Shown: one piece after another, positions 5,706 to 7,079 of the stretch | Layout: every line of letters starts with the position of its first letter | Numbering within the stretch: position 1 is the stretch's first letter | Assembly: GCA_027046105.1 (NCBI GenBank) | Contig: JALTZQ010000012.1 | Span: 1 to 7,079, forward strand | Length of the DNA stretch: 7,079 nucleotides | Direction: 5' to 3' | Origin: Pyrodictiaceae archaeon | GTDB lineage: Archaea > Thermoproteota > Thermoprotei_A > Sulfolobales > Pyrodictiaceae | Made by a program: the position numbers and the translations under genes | Notes under the pieces: generated by a model | The model's input: the letters and a program-made list of their open reading frames with translations, nothing else | Database searches by the model: none | What the model was told of the DNA's origin: nothing

Positions 5706-5722
5706 GGTTCCTCACCGGAACC
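5706..5722 (-). terminator. Hairpin GGTTCC-5-GGAACC over the stop codon of the 124-residue gene
   Basis: Six-base perfect arms (5706-5711 and 5717-5722) flank five bases that include the TGA stop (5712-5714 on the minus strand). No T run follows on the minus strand, so it is a weak terminator candidate; it could instead stabilise the 3' end of the message. Confidence 0.3.
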
Positions 5723-6086
5723 TACTACACTGCTTGTAAAGCGCATCTATGGTCTCACTGCATTCCTCTAGTTTAGTTCTTGCTTTTCTCGAGCCTGACA
5801 TTGCTGCACTACGTAGCCCTTCAATAACCATACATGTAAGCCTGTCTATGTTTAGCTTGCTCCTCTTTAATACGTCTAGGGCTTGGCTAATGCTGATTCG
5901 TCGCTCAATCGTTGTCAAAAACGGTAAGTACTCGGCTTTCCTTATTAACCGCATTGTGAAACCTTCATCGTTTACGACTAGTATCGCCCCAGCAGGTAAC
6001 TCTACGTGGATCTCATAGTCACCTGGTGGAGGGGCAAGGCATTTTACGAGCTCTAAGCCCTCTAAGCCCTGGCATGGACACTTCAT
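5712..6086 (-). CDS. Small protein of unknown function with CPC motif
   Basis: I do not recognise this 124-residue protein. It begins MKCPCQGLEGLELVKCLAPPPGDY, with cysteines at 3, 5 and 16 in a pattern that could bind a metal. A short beta-like stretch follows (EIHVELPAGAILVVNDEGFTMRLI, 25-48), and then a helical, basic C-terminal half (64-124) with three more cysteines (85, 109, 120). There is no membrane segment. It starts 23 bases after the stop of the TPP enzyme and has AAGGA/GAGAT ribosome-site-like bases upstream (6090-6101), so the two genes are probably co-transcribed. An overlapping plus-strand frame is less convincing because it has no ribosome site or plausible context. It may be an accessory protein or regulator of the TPP enzyme; this is inference from the gene order only. 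It is unlike the small regulatory (ACT-domain) subunit of acetolactate synthase. Confidence 0.75.
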   Translation of the reverse strand: MKCPCQGLEGLELVKCLAPPPGDYEIHVELPAGAILVVNDEGFTMRLIRKAEYLPFLTTIERRISISQALDVLKRSKLNIDRLTCMVIEGLRSAAMSGSRKARTKLEECSETIDALYKQCSRFR

Positions 6087-6109
6087 GCTATCTCTTTCCT
6101 TGCTGCTTA

Positions 6110-7079
6110 TTAGGCTTGGCTCATTTTTAGCGTATACTCTATGTTCATTGGTGGTATGTCATCACGGTCTATTACTATCTCCACTAGCATTGGTTCATTA
6201 GCTTCAACGAGCTTCTCCGCTACCTGCAAAGCCGTAGCGTCATCTCTTGCTTTGAGGGCTTTAACTCCAAAAGCTTGAGCTAGTTTGATAAAATCTGGAT
6301 TGGTGAGAAGTGTCTCATAGATCCTACCTTGCTTTTGTATTCTTTGCCTTAAATAGAGTACACGGTACGAGTCATCGTTTACGATAATAGTTTTTACTGG
6401 TATCCCTTCACGCTTAATAGTCTCAAGATCTTGCACAGTCATCATAAAGTCTCCATCACCTACTACGCTAACTACCTCTGCTTCTGGCTTACCTAGTTTT
6501 GCTCCAAGTGCTGCAGGAAAAGCATAGCTCATTGCACCTAGGCTTGTAGCTGCTAGAAAGCTCCTTGGCTCATATATCTTAACGTAGTCGTAGACATACA
6601 CTATATGCGTACCCTGCCCCCCTGCCACGACCCTGTTTCTCGGTAGTAGCTTGTCTAGCTTGTGGAAGAACCTAGAGGGGTTAACTTTGTTCTCGTATCT
6701 CCTATTCAGCGCTTCCTCTAGCATAGCCTTCCACTCAAGAAGGTACTGCTTTATGGTCTTAGACCATTCAGAGTGTTCTAGCTTAATGTTTTGCTTGTTT
6801 AGAGCCGATACTAGTGCTCCAATAGCTTTAGCAGGATCAACGCGTATGTGTTCATATAGAGGTGGTCTTTTCTCGACGACTGGGTCCATGCTTAACACTA
6901 GTACCTCGCCTTCGGGTAACATTGTGTAGGCGTAGGTGTGTATATCGTCAAACTCATTGCCGAATACTAGTACTAGGTCAGAGGATTCGAATGCTTTATC
7001 TGCAGCAATATTACCACCACCGAACCCTACTCTTCCGAGGCATCGTGGATGGTCTTCCGGGCATGCTCCACGCCCATTA
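6110..7079 (-). CDS. TPP-dependent decarboxylase/synthase, C-terminal 322 residues (start off right edge)
   Basis: The frame is open from the right edge to a TAA at 6110-6112; an ATG at 6922 is internal, because the residues before it (GRGACPEDHPRCLGRVGFGGG, then SSDLVLVFGNEFDD) belong to the central domain of acetolactate-synthase-like enzymes. Around 200-250 N-terminal residues lie outside. The C-terminal TPP domain has SLGAMSYAFPAALGAKLGKP, then VVGDGDFMMTVQDLETIKREG (residues 205-225 of this part), ending in VNDDSY. The GDG Asp and the ND pair, 26-27 residues on, form the TPP/Mg site. The second residue of the usual NN pair, a Mg ligand in pyruvate decarboxylase, is Asp here. The tail (DRDDIPPMNIEYTL) differs from the VxPMVPPG tail of true acetolactate synthase, so a broad call is preferred: it acts on a 2-oxo acid in the cytoplasm, with the substrate unknown. 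It lies upstream of a small Cys-containing gene. Confidence 0.85.
   Translation of the reverse strand, partial: NGRGACPEDHPRCLGRVGFGGGNIAADKAFESSDLVLVFGNEFDDIHTYAYTMLPEGEVLVLSMDPVVEKRPPLYEHIRVDPAKAIGALVSALNKQNIKLEHSEWSKTIKQYLLEWKAMLEEALNRRYENKVNPSRFFHKLDKLLPRNRVVAGGQGTHIVYVYDYVKIYEPRSFLAATSLGAMSYAFPAALGAKLGKPEAEVVSVVGDGDFMMTVQDLETIKREGIPVKTIIVNDDSYRVLYLRQRIQKQGRIYETLLTNPDFIKLAQAFGVKALKARDDATALQVAEKLVEANEPMLVEIVIDRDDIPPMNIEYTLKMSQA

Noticed and set aside
5749..6018. Plus-strand open frame of 89 codons opposite the 124-residue gene
   Set aside because: No ribosome site; Ser/Leu-rich shadow composition; the minus-strand frame fits the operon better.
6422..6456. ATGATGA on the minus strand resembling a C box of an archaeal C/D guide RNA
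   Set aside because: It encodes part of the GDGDFMM motif of the TPP enzyme and no CTGA D box lies at a suitable distance.
1..7079. CRISPR array, transposon ends, integrase attachment sites, tRNA or rRNA genes
   Set aside because: No regularly spaced repeats, no transposase or integrase frame, and no cloverleaf or rRNA-like stretch were found on either strand.

Overview
The window looks like chromosomal DNA of a hyperthermophilic crenarchaeon, most likely of the Desulfurococcales/Pyrodictiaceae type. That placement is inferred from family content and style, not from a marker gene. The support is an archaeal AbrB-PhoU fusion regulator, heavy use of AGG/AGA arginine codons, TTG start codons, short intergenic gaps, TATA-like promoters and GGAGGTGAT-type ribosome sites. 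I see no rRNA, tRNA, CRISPR array, transposase or integrase, so it reads as ordinary chromosome rather than a mobile island.

Layout, left to right. Bases 1-351 (minus) hold the N-terminal part of a PLP-dependent trans-sulfuration enzyme of the cystathionine gamma-lyase/synthase family, running off the left edge. A 130-base divergent spacer with an operator-like inverted repeat separates it from a run of plus-strand genes. These are an unrecognised multi-pass membrane protein (482-1144), an unrecognised soluble protein (1258-1983), an AbrB-PhoU phosphate regulator (2172-3212), an unusually short creatininase-family protein (3244-3717), a MenA/UbiA-type prenyltransferase (3867-4763) and a DUF47 PhoU-like helical protein (4875-5537). 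A convergent junction follows. On the minus strand a TPP-dependent decarboxylase/synthase, whose start lies beyond the right edge (6110-7079), reads into a small cysteine-containing protein of unknown function (5712-6086).

How the genes may work together. Two genes point to phosphate homeostasis (AbrB-PhoU and DUF47), one to quinone or other prenyl-lipid synthesis, and the two edge genes to amino-acid or 2-oxo-acid metabolism. The short creatininase follows the PhoU gene by 31 bases and may share its transcript. No phosphate transporter is visible.

No convincing new multi-gene system is evident. The most notable points are a cluster of perfect DNA palindromes upstream of the AbrB-PhoU gene, the minimal creatininase-like protein, the TPP enzyme with an atypical metal-site residue and atypical C-terminus plus its orphan partner, and the operator-like dyad in front of the PLP enzyme. 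There is no gene-free stretch longer than 300 bases; the intergenic gaps are 111 to 188 bases.
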